Shown: positions 1-8,281 of the stretch, piece after piece
Position numbering within the stretch: the stretch's first letter is position 1
How the letters are laid out: every line of letters begins with the position of its first letter
Source: Paenibacillus turicensis
GTDB taxonomy: Bacteria; Bacillota; Bacilli; Paenibacillales; Paenibacillaceae
Reading direction: 5' to 3'
Assembly: GCF_017873435.1 (NCBI RefSeq)
Contig: NZ_JAGGKG010000029.1
Location: 1-47,741 of the forward strand
Length of the DNA stretch: 47,741 nt
Notes under the pieces: generated by a model
The model's database searches: none
Seen by the model: only the letters and a program-made list of their open reading frames with translations
Told to the model about the DNA's origin: nothing
Translations under genes and position numbers: made by a program

Positions 1-133
1 ATCTGACGAGATTAATTCGTTGAAATTAATCTACTTATTTTTGAATTCCACTTTCGTGAAATTCACTCACTCGTTGTTTAGTTTTCAAAGATCAATTCAC
101 TCTTTTTTCATCGTCGCATCTCTCAGCGGCGAC
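1..133 (-). other. rRNA operon leader (upstream of 16S, gene off the left edge)
   Basis: Read on the minus strand, this stretch follows a strong promoter and contains TTTGAAAACTAAACAACGAG (77-96), the type of segment usually found in Bacillales pre-rRNA leaders. No 16S start motif is reached before the window ends, so the 16S gene should begin just beyond position 1. An rrn operon directly after bofA is also the B. subtilis arrangement (rrnA). The 62-codon plus-strand reading frame here has no ribosome site and is not taken as a gene. Confidence 0.7.
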
Positions 134-139
134 TTTTAT

Positions 140-169
140 AATATACCATGCTTCGTTGTTTTTAGTCAA
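140..169 (-). promoter_or_regulatory. rrn promoter P2 (sigma-A type)
   Basis: The minus strand reads TTGACT (164-169), an 18-bp spacer and TATATT (140-145). Transcription would start near 131-134 and run into the rRNA leader. The upstream side is A/T-rich with a T-run, which may act as an UP element. It is the proximal one of two promoters with the same spacer length. Confidence 0.8.
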
Positions 170-235
170 GCTTTTTTTAAAATTATTTTTTCAAATCATT
201 TTTATTAGGCTTGGCCACTTGAAGAAGCGATATAT

Positions 236-265
236 AATGTACCACATAATTATAATTGTCGTCAA
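236..265 (-). promoter_or_regulatory. rrn promoter P1 (sigma-A type)
   Basis: The minus strand reads TTGACG (260-265), an 18-bp spacer and TACATT (236-241), about 96 bp upstream of P2. Tandem promoters are usual for Bacillus rrn operons. It starts only four bases after the bofA stop codon, so bofA transcripts may also read into the rrn leader. Confidence 0.7.
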
Positions 266-268
266 CAC

Positions 269-532
269 TTAAATTAACATTATTTTAAGCGCAAATAACA
301 ACGCGACTCCAGGAAGCCCTAATATAAACACTGTACTTAATGTAACAGGATTTAAAGGGATGTACACACTAGCTAAAATTCCCGAATAATTCACGATATA
401 CAAACCTAGTGCAGCCAATACAATATGAAACATAAATTTATTAACCCAAGCAAAGCCTATCTTTTTGAAAATAGTAACATACAAAAGCATGACAGCAGAA
501 AATAGCAGAACACCAAGCCAGATCGTTTTCAC
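269..532 (-). CDS. bofA: BofA, sigma-K-processing inhibitor
   Basis: The product is 87 residues, the usual BofA length. It has two to three hydrophobic segments and the family's glycine-rich C-terminal stretch (LGLPGVALLFAL). BofA sits in the outer forespore membrane with SpoIVFA and keeps the SpoIVFB protease inactive until the forespore signals through SpoIVB. I use the GTG start at 530-532, because a GGAGG (543-547) precedes it by 10 bases; a longer ATG reading would run through yaaL in another frame without its own site. The start overlaps the yaaL stop as GTGA, which suggests translational coupling. The order recR - unknown gene - yaaL - bofA - rrn matches B. subtilis apart from the extra gene. 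Confidence 0.9.
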   Translation of the reverse strand: MKTIWLGVLLFSAVMLLYVTIFKKIGFAWVNKFMFHIVLAALGLYIVNYSGILASVYIPLNPVTLSTVFILGLPGVALLFALKIMLI

Positions 533-828
533 GACACACCATCCTCCAACGATTTTTCGTTCATCTGAGCCTCGCCATTTACCCAATGTGGATACACTGC
601 CTTCACTGCTCTTAGTCTCATTTGATAACGTCTTTCCGCCGCTTCTAATGTGTATATTGCAATGTCCACTTCTTCTGATTCTTTGGCATTCTGAAAAGCT
701 TGATGGGCTAACTCCCACTCCATCCTCGCCTCCATGACCTCATCATATAGCCTCTGACGCTCGTGCATGATCTGTTGTCTTTGTTTTATAGTAGACATCC
801 GTTTAATCCACTTATGTTTCCACTGCAT
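529..828 (-). CDS. yaaL: YaaL-like DUF2508 protein
   Basis: A 99-residue, highly charged, probably helical protein rich in Glu, Arg and Gln, with the run EVMEARMEWELAHQAF typical of the DUF2508/YaaL family. Its function is unknown; the family is recognised mainly by its conserved place between recR and bofA in Bacillales. The ATG is preceded by AGGGGG with a normal spacing. The last four bases overlap the bofA GTG start, so the two are probably made together. It is somewhat longer than the B. subtilis protein, with a basic N-terminal extension (WKHKWIKR). No cysteines or catalytic motifs are visible. Confidence 0.85.
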   Translation of the reverse strand: MQWKHKWIKRMSTIKQRQQIMHERQRLYDEVMEARMEWELAHQAFQNAKESEEVDIAIYTLEAAERRYQMRLRAVKAVYPHWVNGEAQMNEKSLEDGVS

Positions 829-900
829 AGTTTCATTCCCCCTAAATTATAGACACTTATTCCATGTTTATAAAAAGAAGGACAAACTTAGAACATGATT

Positions 901-937
901 AATATAAAAGTCCCCAATCTAAAATCAGATCAGGGAC
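901..937 (-). terminator. Intrinsic terminator of the dnaX-recR operon
   Basis: On the minus strand an 11-bp stem (927-937 with 910-920, two wobble pairs) closes a 6-base loop and is followed by a U-rich run (901-909). It lies after the gene at 1038-1439 and before yaaL, so yaaL-bofA likely has its own start or depends on read-through. Confidence 0.75.
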
Positions 938-1037
938 CTCAAAGACTCTACAAAAATGAGAAATGCAAAAATAATGACTACACATCATTTTTATAGCTCA
1001 TTATATATATTCTAATATATTATTTTCACTCAATACC

Positions 1038-1439
1038 TTATAGGTTTCCTGTTATCTCAATGCCATCAGCAATGTTCAACCAAGCTTTTATCCAAGTGAC
1101 AAACTGATCTAGGAACTTTTGAAGCTCAGGGTCAGAAATAGGCTGACGATCCATCTCCGCAAAAATCCCTGCCCATGCTTCTTTCCTTATCGGATTACCC
1201 CAGCAAGGATCAAACATCTCGATTTCCTCTCCGGTTTGCGGGTCGATTAACGGAAATGCTTGATTAAGCGCAGGGCGAATATGGATAAAATCCTCATCAT
1301 AAATAAACAGCATCTGCTCAGGCTTAATTTCAATGGTATCGTCTACATATAAGGGAGATACCGTAAATCCAATATTTCTATATGGACCTTGATATCGGTA
1401 AAGTAGAACTGGGATCGTTTCCTTTGATCTTTTAGACAT
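1038..1439 (-). CDS. Hypothetical protein between recR and yaaL
   Basis: A 133-residue, acidic, soluble-looking protein with no signal peptide, membrane segment or motif I recognise. It is rich in aromatic and proline residues in the first half (YRYQGPYRNIGFTVSPLY) and has a Trp-rich C-terminal helix region. It starts 30 bases after the recR stop with GGGGAT upstream of its ATG, and a terminator follows about 100 bases after its end, so it is the last gene of the dnaX-yaaK-recR transcript. B. subtilis has no gene at this position, so it may be specific to this lineage. Codon use looks like that of its neighbours. I assign no function. Confidence 0.7.
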   Translation of the reverse strand: MSKRSKETIPVLLYRYQGPYRNIGFTVSPLYVDDTIEIKPEQMLFIYDEDFIHIRPALNQAFPLIDPQTGEEIEMFDPCWGNPIRKEAWAGIFAEMDRQPISDPELQKFLDQFVTWIKAWLNIADGIEITGNL

Positions 1440-1469
1440 ATGATCACTATCCCCACACTTAATTTGAAC

Positions 1470-2069
1470 CTAGTTTAACTCTCTTCGTCCCTCTAGTGCT
1501 TTAGATAATGTGACCTCATCCGCATATTCAAGATCGCCACCAACAGGTAAACCATGCGCGATGCGCGTAACCTTAATCTCAAAAGGTCGAACTAGTCTAG
1601 AGATGTACATCGCTGTAGCTTCTCCTTCAATGTTCGGATTGGTTGCAAGAATTAGTTCCTCAACACGCTCATCACTGAGTCTAGTTAACAATTCCTTGAG
1701 GCGAATATTATCGGGTCCAATGCCCTCCATGGGAGAAATCGCGCCTTGCAGCACATGGTAATACCCATTAAATTCTTTTGTCCGCTCCATCGCTACTAAA
1801 TCCTTAGAGTCCTGAATAACACAAATAACGGACGGGTCTCTCGTTTTATCCTGACAAATTCTACAAGGGTCACTATCGGTAATATTACAGCACACAGAGC
1901 AATAATGCAGATTACGCTTTACACTAACCAAAGCTTTGGCAAAGTCAATCACATCATCCTCTTTCATATTTAAAACATGGAAGGCGAGTCTTGTGGCTGT
2001 TTTGGGACCAACTCCGGGTAAATGAGTAAAGGCATCTATCAATTTGGCAATCGGTTCTGGATAATACAA
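1470..2069 (-). CDS. recR: Recombination mediator RecR
   Basis: RecR acts with RecO and RecF to load RecA on single-stranded gaps. The 199-residue protein is of the usual length. It has the N-terminal helix-hairpin-helix ([16 protein letters not shown], about residues 14-29), the C4 zinc finger (CSVC...CRIC, about 57-72) and a Toprim domain starting at [10 protein letters not shown] and containing the NPNIEGEAT motif. The ATG follows AAGGAGACC. It stands about 40 bases downstream of yaaK in the dnaX operon, the common arrangement in Firmicutes. Nothing unusual is seen. Confidence 0.97.
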   Translation of the reverse strand: MYYPEPIAKLIDAFTHLPGVGPKTATRLAFHVLNMKEDDVIDFAKALVSVKRNLHYCSVCCNITDSDPCRICQDKTRDPSVICVIQDSKDLVAMERTKEFNGYYHVLQGAISPMEGIGPDNIRLKELLTRLSDERVEELILATNPNIEGEATAMYISRLVRPFEIKVTRIAHGLPVGGDLEYADEVTLSKALEGRRELN

Positions 2070-2108
2070 TGGAAATTGGTCTCCTTTATTAAGCGTATAG
2101 ACGTAAAA

Positions 2109-2420
2109 TTAGAACAAGCCTGGAATCTTCATACCACCTGTAAATTTACCCATATCTTGGTTAGCAAGCTCTTCAGCTTTGTTTAATGCATCATTTACTG
2201 CTGTTAGGACAAGGTCCTGTAGCATTTCGATATCATCTGGATCTACAACCTCTGGTTTAATGTTCAAAGAAATAACCTTCTTATGACCATTTACTTGTAC
2301 AGTCACAACACCGCCACCTGCACTGCCATCAACTACTTTGTCGCCTAGCTCTTCTTGCGCTTTAAGCATTTGCTCTTGCATTTTTTTCACTTGCTTCATC
2401 ATTTGATTCATATTATTCAT
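2109..2420 (-). CDS. yaaK: YbaB/EbfC-family nucleoid-associated protein
   Basis: The 103-residue protein is a typical YbaB/EbfC member. It has a Met/Gln-rich N-terminal coiled coil ([21 protein letters not shown]), a central beta region with the conserved [15 protein letters not shown], and the C-terminal [19 protein letters not shown] tail. Family members form dimers that bind DNA with little sequence preference. The gene sits between dnaX and recR as in most bacteria. The ATG has the AGGAGATGACGTT leader. About 110 bases separate it from dnaX. Confidence 0.95.
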   Translation of the reverse strand: MNNMNQMMKQVKKMQEQMLKAQEELGDKVVDGSAGGGVVTVQVNGHKKVISLNIKPEVVDPDDIEMLQDLVLTAVNDALNKAEELANQDMGKFTGGMKIPGLF

Positions 2421-2530
2421 AACGTCATCTCCTAATTTTAAAGTATCCTAATCAATATTCTAAACTATATTATAGTGGTTCCTGCTAATGTTTGCATATT
2501 TCAGTTCAAAATACATTAAAAACATTTAAA

Positions 2531-4285
2531 TTAATCCTTAAAAACAACTAAGTCCTCACCAAACATTTCAATGGCATCATCCACCCATGGCTTTTCGCTT
2601 TTAGGGAGATCATCATCATCATGAGACATCTCAAGCACTGGTGACTCTTGTTGAGTTGAGCTTTTGCCTTGATTCGCCTCTGTCCAATCCTTAAGCATCA
2701 TGGTCACCAAGCGCATTGGCTTCCCAACATATTTAGATAACACCTGTTCTATCAATTGCTTATTGACTTGTTTTTCAGTCGTTTCTCGATGGATATCATT
2801 TTTAAAGGCAACAAGAACGGCATCTTCCCAGTATGACACAGGTTCACCATTCACAAACCAAGCATGAATCGTTACCTTTTCTTCCTTCACACCTTGAAGT
2901 ATGGCTGACCATTTGTTTTGAATTTCTATAAATTCAGCACTATGCTGATTTTGAATAAACTGGTCAAGTCCACTTGGAAGCTTCGCAACTGAAGATGTCC
3001 GTAATGGAGTACTCCGGGTTGGACTCGGTTTAGCGGCTCCTGTTGCAGCAGGGGCTACCCCATTTTGCATAATTTGAGCCAGCTTATTTTCTAGTGCTGC
3101 AAGTTGCTCCTTCAATTGTCTCATTTCATCAGAAGTGCCCGATTGCCCTGTATTAGCTGAGGGACTCATGGCTGATTGAGCATCTAGTACCGTCTTTCCT
3201 TCCGAAATGCCACACAATTTAAGAAGAGCAACCTCAAACAGCATTTGTGGCTGCAACGCATATTTCATCTCTGTCTGATATTGATTAAGTGTATCAATAA
3301 TTGAGAACAACTGCTCACGTGAGTAAATTTCAGCCATTTCGGCAAAATCATGTGGATCAAGCACACGTTCAGTTAATTTATCTGAGGCAGGAACCATTTT
3401 GATCATTAACAGATCCCTAAAATAGTACAATAAATTTTCCATGCATTTATCAGCACTTTTGCCTTCCTGCATGAAGTCCTCAATCATTTGTAGTACGCCA
3501 CCAATATCTCCATTCAGCAGCTTTCTAGCTAATTCAGCGAATTGACTAGATGGTATACCTCCTGTCATATTAAGCACTTGCTCATACGTAATATGACCAG
3601 CAGTAAAGGAAGAGATTTGATCCAGTATACTTATGGCATCTCTCATCCCACCATCAGATAACCTAGCGATATACCCAATTGCTTCATCGTCGTATTCAAT
3701 ATTCTCCTGCTGGCAAATTCCCTTTAAATGTTCTGTTTGCTCATCAAGGGAAATTCGACGGAAATCAAAGCGTTGACACCTTGAAATGACGGTCGCAGGC
3801 AAACGATGAGGTTCTGTTGTTGCCAAAATAAACATGACATGTGGAGGTGGCTCCTCCAATGTTTTTAGTAATGCATTAAATGCCTCTGTCGTCAACATAT
3901 GAACTTCATCAATAATGTAAACCTTATGTCGCACTTCCGTTGGGGCATATTTCACCTTTTCACGTAAGTCGCGAATTTCCTCAACGCCTCGGTTAGAGGC
4001 AGCGTCAATTTCAAGCACATCCATCACTGCACCAGCTGTAATTCGCTTACACGCATCACATTCGTTACAAGGCTCACCTGACATGCCCTGTTCACAGTTG
4101 ACGGCTTTAGCTAAAATTTTAGCAGCACTTGTTTTCCCAGTACCACGCGGTCCACAAAACAAATACGCATGTGATAGCTTATTTTCACGGATTGCGTTTT
4201 GTAATGTCCGTATTATATGCTTTTGACCAACCATGTCCTGAAATCGTTGCGACCGCCAGGCACGGTATAGTGCAATATGCTCCAT
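2531..4285 (-). CDS. dnaX: DNA polymerase III subunit gamma/tau
   Basis: DnaX is the AAA+ clamp-loader subunit. The 584-residue protein has Walker A (GPRGTGKT, about residues 45-52), a four-cysteine zinc module (C64 to C79 region, CEQG...CNECDAC), Walker B (VYIIDEVHML) and the SRC sensor (VISRCQRFDFRR). These are followed by the domain III collar, a Pro/Ser/Thr-rich linker near residues 410-430, and a C-terminal tau region that ends in an acidic stretch. I saw no obvious slippery heptamer producing a short gamma form. It starts with ATG after AAGGAAGGGG, has its own promoter (4329-4356), and heads the yaaK-recR transcript. SRP RNA lies just upstream, as in B. subtilis. Confidence 0.97.
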   Translation of the reverse strand: MEHIALYRAWRSQRFQDMVGQKHIIRTLQNAIRENKLSHAYLFCGPRGTGKTSAAKILAKAVNCEQGMSGEPCNECDACKRITAGAVMDVLEIDAASNRGVEEIRDLREKVKYAPTEVRHKVYIIDEVHMLTTEAFNALLKTLEEPPPHVMFILATTEPHRLPATVISRCQRFDFRRISLDEQTEHLKGICQQENIEYDDEAIGYIARLSDGGMRDAISILDQISSFTAGHITYEQVLNMTGGIPSSQFAELARKLLNGDIGGVLQMIEDFMQEGKSADKCMENLLYYFRDLLMIKMVPASDKLTERVLDPHDFAEMAEIYSREQLFSIIDTLNQYQTEMKYALQPQMLFEVALLKLCGISEGKTVLDAQSAMSPSANTGQSGTSDEMRQLKEQLAALENKLAQIMQNGVAPAATGAAKPSPTRSTPLRTSSVAKLPSGLDQFIQNQHSAEFIEIQNKWSAILQGVKEEKVTIHAWFVNGEPVSYWEDAVLVAFKNDIHRETTEKQVNKQLIEQVLSKYVGKPMRLVTMMLKDWTEANQGKSSTQQESPVLEMSHDDDDLPKSEKPWVDDAIEMFGEDLVVFKD

Positions 4286-4328
4286 ATGTGGCCCCTTCCT
4301 TCTTTCTAAACGGCTTTATCGCCATTCC

Positions 4329-4356
4329 ATTATACTATAATCCACACGCGAGACAA
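4329..4356 (-). promoter_or_regulatory. dnaX promoter
   Basis: The minus strand reads TTGTCT (4351-4356), a 16-bp spacer and TATAAT (4329-4334). It lies between the SRP RNA terminator and the dnaX start, leaving a leader of about 35-40 bases. Confidence 0.75.
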
Positions 4357-4423
4357 ACCTATTATCTACCCTTCCCACAAGGCGAGTCTGCCACTTCAAA
4401 AATAGGAGAAGTCCAAAAATATG

Positions 4424-4458
4424 TATAAAAAAACATCTCTGCCCACAGACAAAGATGT
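4424..4458 (-). terminator. Terminator after SRP RNA
   Basis: On the minus strand 4448-4458 pairs with 4433-4443 over 11 bp (two G-T pairs) with a 4-base loop, followed by seven T (4426-4432). It separates the SRP RNA from dnaX. Confidence 0.85.
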
Positions 4459-4500
4459 ATCCTCACTGAATTCTCAATTAGTAAAAATAGAAATAGTTAA

Positions 4501-4773
4501 ACCGCGCACCTGTTATTGATCATTGTAATCCAAGTGGAACCTCCAAAGCATAACTCGGGACAGGTAACCCTTCGGCACATGAATGGCACTGCTTATGGCT
4601 GCTTCCTTCCGGACCTGACCAGGTTCACAGACATCCATTGCGAAGGACCCATCCGTCAACGTCTACCTTAAAGACCAAACCTTACATTAACAAGACCGCT
4701 AACAGGAATTCAACCTTGCTACAGCGGATTGCAAGTTACAGGGCACCGCTACCTCCCCGTCTAGCGCGGCAAA
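4501..4773 (-). ncRNA. scr: Signal recognition particle RNA (large, Bacillus type)
   Basis: This is the RNA scaffold for Ffh and targets nascent membrane and secreted proteins. The minus strand shows the conserved apical Ffh-binding hairpin with its GGAA loop (near 4597-4620) and the Alu-domain segment GGGGAGGTAGCGGTGCCCTG near the 5' end (4739-4758). The ends pair: GCCGCGC at 4764-4770 with GCGCGGT at 4501-4507. About 273 bases matches the roughly 270-base B. subtilis scRNA rather than the short enterobacterial 4.5S form. The ends are estimated from the closing helix and the promoter. It lies upstream of dnaX as in B. subtilis. Confidence 0.95.
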
Positions 4774-4777
4774 GACA

Positions 4778-4806
4778 AGTATATCTCATGGAACTCGAAA
4801 AATCAA
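4778..4806 (-). promoter_or_regulatory. SRP RNA promoter
   Basis: The minus strand reads TTGATT (4801-4806), a 17-bp spacer and TATACT (4778-4783). This places the transcript start at about 4771-4773, which agrees with the RNA's closing helix. Confidence 0.85.
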
Positions 4807-4964
4807 CCTAACCGGTATGGTTCGTAGTAATAATTAAGCAATTTATATTGGCTCAAATGGCGAAATTATGAAATCAACTCTATTTTTTGTTATAGTAAAT
4901 AAAGATAGTTTCATAGATTAGCATAATATTTTTTGATTTTAATAAGATAGAGAGGATGACATTC

Positions 4965-6215
4965 ATGAAATCATTTGGCAAGCTCTTATTATGTAGTGCC
5001 CTGATTGCCGGCACAATTGTAGGACTTCATCCTACAGACATAAAGGCTGCTGCTCCAACCAAAATTGAGCTAGATAACTACCCACTCACTTTTCCAACAG
5101 AACCTATTATTATGCAAGGGACAACGATGGTTCCATTCCGTTCAATCGCCGAAGCACTTAATATTAAAATTACGTGGGATAGCAAGGCTAAAACAATTAC
5201 TGCGATTAAAGGCCAAGGCGCAAGCAGTGTTCAAGTCAAGCTTACCGTTGGAGAAAAACAAGCAACTGTTAATACCTCAAAAGTAAACTTAGCGGTTCCC
5301 CCCGTTGTTAAAAACGGAAATACACTTATTCCATTAAGCTTTTTTAGTCAGCAATTTGGTGCGGAGATAGATTGGAATGCAGCTACTCGTACCGTATCCA
5401 TCACCTCTCCTAAGGAACGCTTATATACTTTAGGCTTTTATGCTATTCAATCCTTTTCTGATGTAAAACGTGTCCCTACACTAGATGCAGTTGCGTTTGG
5501 CTGGAGCCGTATTGATGAAAATGGCGAGTTTACACTCACTGGCAAAGATTTTAAAATGCCACAAGCAGCTGGTGATGTCACAGCGGATAGTTTAGTTTCT
5601 GATGCAGCAAGCTCTAGAACAACACCTTATTTAATGGTATATGCTAGCGATACAAAAGGAGAGCTAACTAAAGTAATTGAAAATGCAACTGTTCGCGAAA
5701 AAGTTATTGAAGACATCGTCAATGCTGCTACAGATAAAAAGTTCCAAGGGATCTTGTTAGATTTTGAAGGTCTTGGTCTTACTACAGACAAAACAAAAAC
5801 ACGGTCCAGCTTTACGAACTTTGTCAAAGAAATCGCCAAGCAAGCAAAAGGGGCTGACCTTAAATTATCATTAGCTCTTCATCCTTTAAATTCATCTTAT
5901 CAAGGTTATGATTATAAGTCTCTTGGGCAAATTGCAGATGAAATCATTATTATGGCGTATGATTACACGAACAGCAAAGGCAATCCAGAGCCGATCTCCA
6001 AGGTGAATGAAGGCATTCAATTAGCCGTTAAAGAAGCAGGCGCTCAAAATTTAGTATTAGGCTTAAACATGAATAATGAAAATGAGTCCTCCCTACAAGC
6101 ATTGGTTGGTTTAGCTAAGCGTTATCAACTCAAAGGGATTGCACTATGGCGTCTTGGAATTATTTCTAACGGGGAATGGAATGAACTGAGGGATATTGTG
6201 GAATTCAAAAATTAA
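4965..6215 (+). CDS. Exported GH18-like glycosidase with copper-amine-oxidase N-terminal domain
   Basis: The 416-residue protein begins with a signal peptide (cleavage near IKAAAP). A copper amine oxidase N-terminal-like domain follows (about 30-145; MVPFRSIAEALNIKITWD and TLIPLSFFSQQFG), a beta module common in Paenibacillaceae exported proteins. The C-terminal half is a GH18 barrel of the spore-cortex/YaaH kind. Its motif GILLDFEGLG gives D266 and the putative acid E268, and the late strand EIIIMAYDYTN is also typical. It probably cleaves N-acetylglucosamine-containing wall polymer; the substrate is inferred. I start at 4965 because AGAGAGG has good spacing there, while an upstream in-frame ATG at 4956 directly abuts it. 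B. subtilis has the GH18 gene yaaH in this neighbourhood. Confidence 0.8.
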   Translation: MKSFGKLLLCSALIAGTIVGLHPTDIKAAAPTKIELDNYPLTFPTEPIIMQGTTMVPFRSIAEALNIKITWDSKAKTITAIKGQGASSVQVKLTVGEKQATVNTSKVNLAVPPVVKNGNTLIPLSFFSQQFGAEIDWNAATRTVSITSPKERLYTLGFYAIQSFSDVKRVPTLDAVAFGWSRIDENGEFTLTGKDFKMPQAAGDVTADSLVSDAASSRTTPYLMVYASDTKGELTKVIENATVREKVIEDIVNAATDKKFQGILLDFEGLGLTTDKTKTRSSFTNFVKEIAKQAKGADLKLSLALHPLNSSYQGYDYKSLGQIADEIIIMAYDYTNSKGNPEPISKVNEGIQLAVKEAGAQNLVLGLNMNNENESSLQALVGLAKRYQLKGIALWRLGIISNGEWNELRDIVEFKN

Positions 6216-6217
6216 TA

Positions 6218-6244
6218 AAATTAGTGGCTGTCAACCACTAATTT
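6218..6244 (+). terminator. Inverted repeat after the GH18 gene
   Basis: A perfect 10-bp stem (6218-6227 with 6235-6244) with a 7-base loop lies just after the stop codon. The T-run is short and mixed, so it is a modest terminator. Confidence 0.5.
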
Positions 6245-6279
6245 AAATAGAGAGCCTATATTAAATGATGCTCCACACT

Positions 6280-6334
6280 AAAAAAGGGGTTTTTCTCACG
6301 CTCAGCTAAGCTGAAAACGGAGAAAAGCCCCTTT
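6280..6334 (-). terminator. rpmE/rho terminator
   Basis: On the minus strand AAAGGGGC-TTTTCT (6321-6334) pairs with AGAAAAACCCCTTT (6283-6296), enclosing a second small palindrome (TCAGCTTAGCTGA). A run of T follows (6280-6285). Confidence 0.85.
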
Positions 6335-6373
6335 GACATATATACGAGAAGCTGCCTTATGCAGCGGTACTCA

Positions 6374-6571
6374 TTAGATGCCGTATTTCTTTTTGAAACG
6401 ATCCACGCGGCCACCAGCATCCAGGAATTTTTGCTTACCTGTGAAGAATGGATGACAGTTGGAGCAGATTTCAACACGTAGGTTTTCTTTAACAGAACCT
6501 GTTTCAAAAACGTTACCACAAGCACAAGTTACTGTAGTCAAGTGATATTTTGGTTGAATTGCTTCGTTCAT
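6374..6571 (-). CDS. rpmE: 50S ribosomal protein L31 (zinc-binding type)
   Basis: The 65-residue protein has CACGN and [14 protein letters not shown], the cysteines of the zinc-containing bL31 form. The C-terminal [11 protein letters not shown] is typical. The gene follows rho by 116 bases, as in B. subtilis. The start ATG has GAAAGAGGTGAAAGTCA upstream. Zinc-free bL31 paralogues in Bacillus are Zur-controlled; none is seen here. Confidence 0.97.
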   Translation of the reverse strand: MNEAIQPKYHLTTVTCACGNVFETGSVKENLRVEICSNCHPFFTGKQKFLDAGGRVDRFKKKYGI

Positions 6572-6687
6572 TGACTTTCACCTCTTTCCGCCCTGAGCCT
6601 CATGCGTGCACAGAGTTATATAACAATAACGTGATTATAGCATGCCCATTCCCCAAGATGCAATTATAAATAATTAGTTAATTCACG

Positions 6688-8016
6688 TTATTCTGTACTA
6701 TTACTTCCAGAATTGGTCACAGTCCGTGCTCTTCTAGGAGCTGACTGAGCTCGAGCAGGTTGAGCTGAACCTTCAGTTACATCAAAGGAAGCTAAAAACT
6801 CTTCATTTGATTTGCTGTTTTTTAGCTTTTTAAGGAAGCCTTCTACAAAATCGTAGGACTCATTCATATTTTTGCGAATTGCCCAGATTGTATCAAGCTC
6901 TTCTTTTTTCAATAATACCTCTTCACGACGGGTACCTGAACGACGAATATCGATTGCAGGGAAAATACGACGTTCCGCAAGCTTACGGTCAAGGTGTAAC
7001 TCCATATTGCCCGTTCCTTTAAATTCCTCATAAATAATATCATCCATGCGTGAACCTGTATCCACTAATGCAGTAGCTAAGATTGTGAGACTTCCGCCTT
7101 CTTCTACATTACGTGCAGATCCGAAAAACCGTTTTGGACGGTGGAATGCAGCAGGATCAATCCCTCCACTAAGCGTACGTCCAGATGGCGGTACAACCAA
7201 ATTGTAGGCACGAGCTAAACGAGTAATGCTATCAAGGAGAATAACAACATCCTTTTTATGCTCTACAAGTCTAAGCGCACGTTGAAGCACTAGTTCAGCT
7301 ACTTTAATGTGATTTTCTGGCAACTCATCAAATGTTGAAGCGATTACTTCCCCTTTCACAGAACGTTGCATGTCTGTTACTTCTTCTGGTCGTTCATCAA
7401 TTAATAATACAAACAACTCAATTTCGGGATAATTAGTAGAAATACTATTAGCTATCTCTTTAAGTAGCAGTGTTTTACCAGCTTTAGGTGGAGCTACAAT
7501 TAAGCCACGTTGCCCTAGCCCTACTGGTGCAAGTACATCCATAATACGGGTAGATAAATGATTAGGGGATGTTTCAAGTACAATCTTAGTCTGTGGATAA
7601 AGTGGAGTTAACGCAGGGAAATGAAGACGTTCTGCCGCTACTGACGGGTTCTCTCCATTTACAGCATTGACCTGTAACAATCCAAAATACCGCTCATTTT
7701 CCTTCGGAGTTCTACATTTACCTGAGACGAGGTCACCTGTTCTAAGATCAAACTTACGAATTTGTGAAGCAGAAATATAAATATCCTCCGCACTAGGCAG
7801 GTAGTTGATTGGCCTTAAAAAACCATACCCTTCAGGCAAAATTTCTAATACGCCTTCCATGAACATCAGACCACTGGATTCAGCCTGTGCTCTTAAAATA
7901 GCAAAAATTAGTTCCTTCTTTTTCAATTGTCCATAGTATGGAATTTGATGCTGCTTTGCAAGCTTATATAGCTCAGTCAGCTTCATTCCTTCCAGATCGG
8001 CAATCTGAAGATCCAT
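6688..8016 (-). CDS. rho: Transcription termination factor Rho
   Basis: Rho is the hexameric RNA helicase that ends untranslated transcripts. The 442-residue protein has the N-terminal helix bundle ([21 protein letters not shown]), the RNA-binding cold-shock-like domain (EGYGFLRP), Walker A (APPKAGKT), Walker B ([16 protein letters not shown]) and the Q/R-loop regions. The C-terminus is a short Ser/Ala/Arg-rich tail. I use the ATG at 8014-8016: AGGTGG precedes it by 8 bases and overlaps the upstream GTG alternative. Promoter and upstream hairpins are listed separately. The gene order murA-rho-rpmE is that of B. subtilis without glpX. Confidence 0.97.
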   Translation of the reverse strand: MDLQIADLEGMKLTELYKLAKQHQIPYYGQLKKKELIFAILRAQAESSGLMFMEGVLEILPEGYGFLRPINYLPSAEDIYISASQIRKFDLRTGDLVSGKCRTPKENERYFGLLQVNAVNGENPSVAAERLHFPALTPLYPQTKIVLETSPNHLSTRIMDVLAPVGLGQRGLIVAPPKAGKTLLLKEIANSISTNYPEIELFVLLIDERPEEVTDMQRSVKGEVIASTFDELPENHIKVAELVLQRALRLVEHKKDVVILLDSITRLARAYNLVVPPSGRTLSGGIDPAAFHRPKRFFGSARNVEEGGSLTILATALVDTGSRMDDIIYEEFKGTGNMELHLDRKLAERRIFPAIDIRRSGTRREEVLLKKEELDTIWAIRKNMNESYDFVEGFLKKLKNSKSNEEFLASFDVTEGSAQPARAQSAPRRARTVTNSGSNSTE

Positions 8017-8081
8017 AAATAAAACCACCTATTCAATTTTTTCAAATTATCAATTTTTACATTTATAATTGTTTCGCTACT

Positions 8082-8109
8082 ATTATAGCACAAGCTATTC
8101 TCAGCTCAA
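8082..8109 (-). promoter_or_regulatory. rho promoter
   Basis: The minus strand reads TTGAGC (8104-8109), a 16-bp spacer and TATAAT (8082-8087). The predicted leader is about 60 bases. Confidence 0.75.
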
Positions 8110-8138
8110 TTATGCAAAATCTATAAAGAAGAGTACAT

Positions 8139-8222
8139 GCAGTGGAGTATATCAACATTCAAACACTTTTACCAATTTAGCGAATGATGCTTTCGCATTT
8201 TTGGTTTCGTTTACTCCACTGC
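8139..8222. repeat. Nested inverted repeats upstream of rho
   Basis: An 11-bp perfect inverted repeat (8139-8149 and 8212-8222) encloses ACCAA/TTGGT (8171-8175, 8201-8205). That pair encloses GCGAA/TTCGC around a short loop; an alternative 4-bp stem with a TTTC loop is also possible. No T-run follows on either strand. It lies between the murA stop and the rho promoter. It could be a Rho-independent-like structure for murA, an RNA processing site or a protein site; I cannot decide. Confidence 0.6.
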
Positions 8223-8281
8223 GACGTGCTCTACAAACTACACCTAATTTTATAGTATATCCATCTTTTCTAGTAAAAAAA

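Noticed and set aside
20..208. Plus-strand reading frame of 62 codons
   Set aside because: It overlaps the rrn leader and promoter on the other strand and has no ribosome site or family features.
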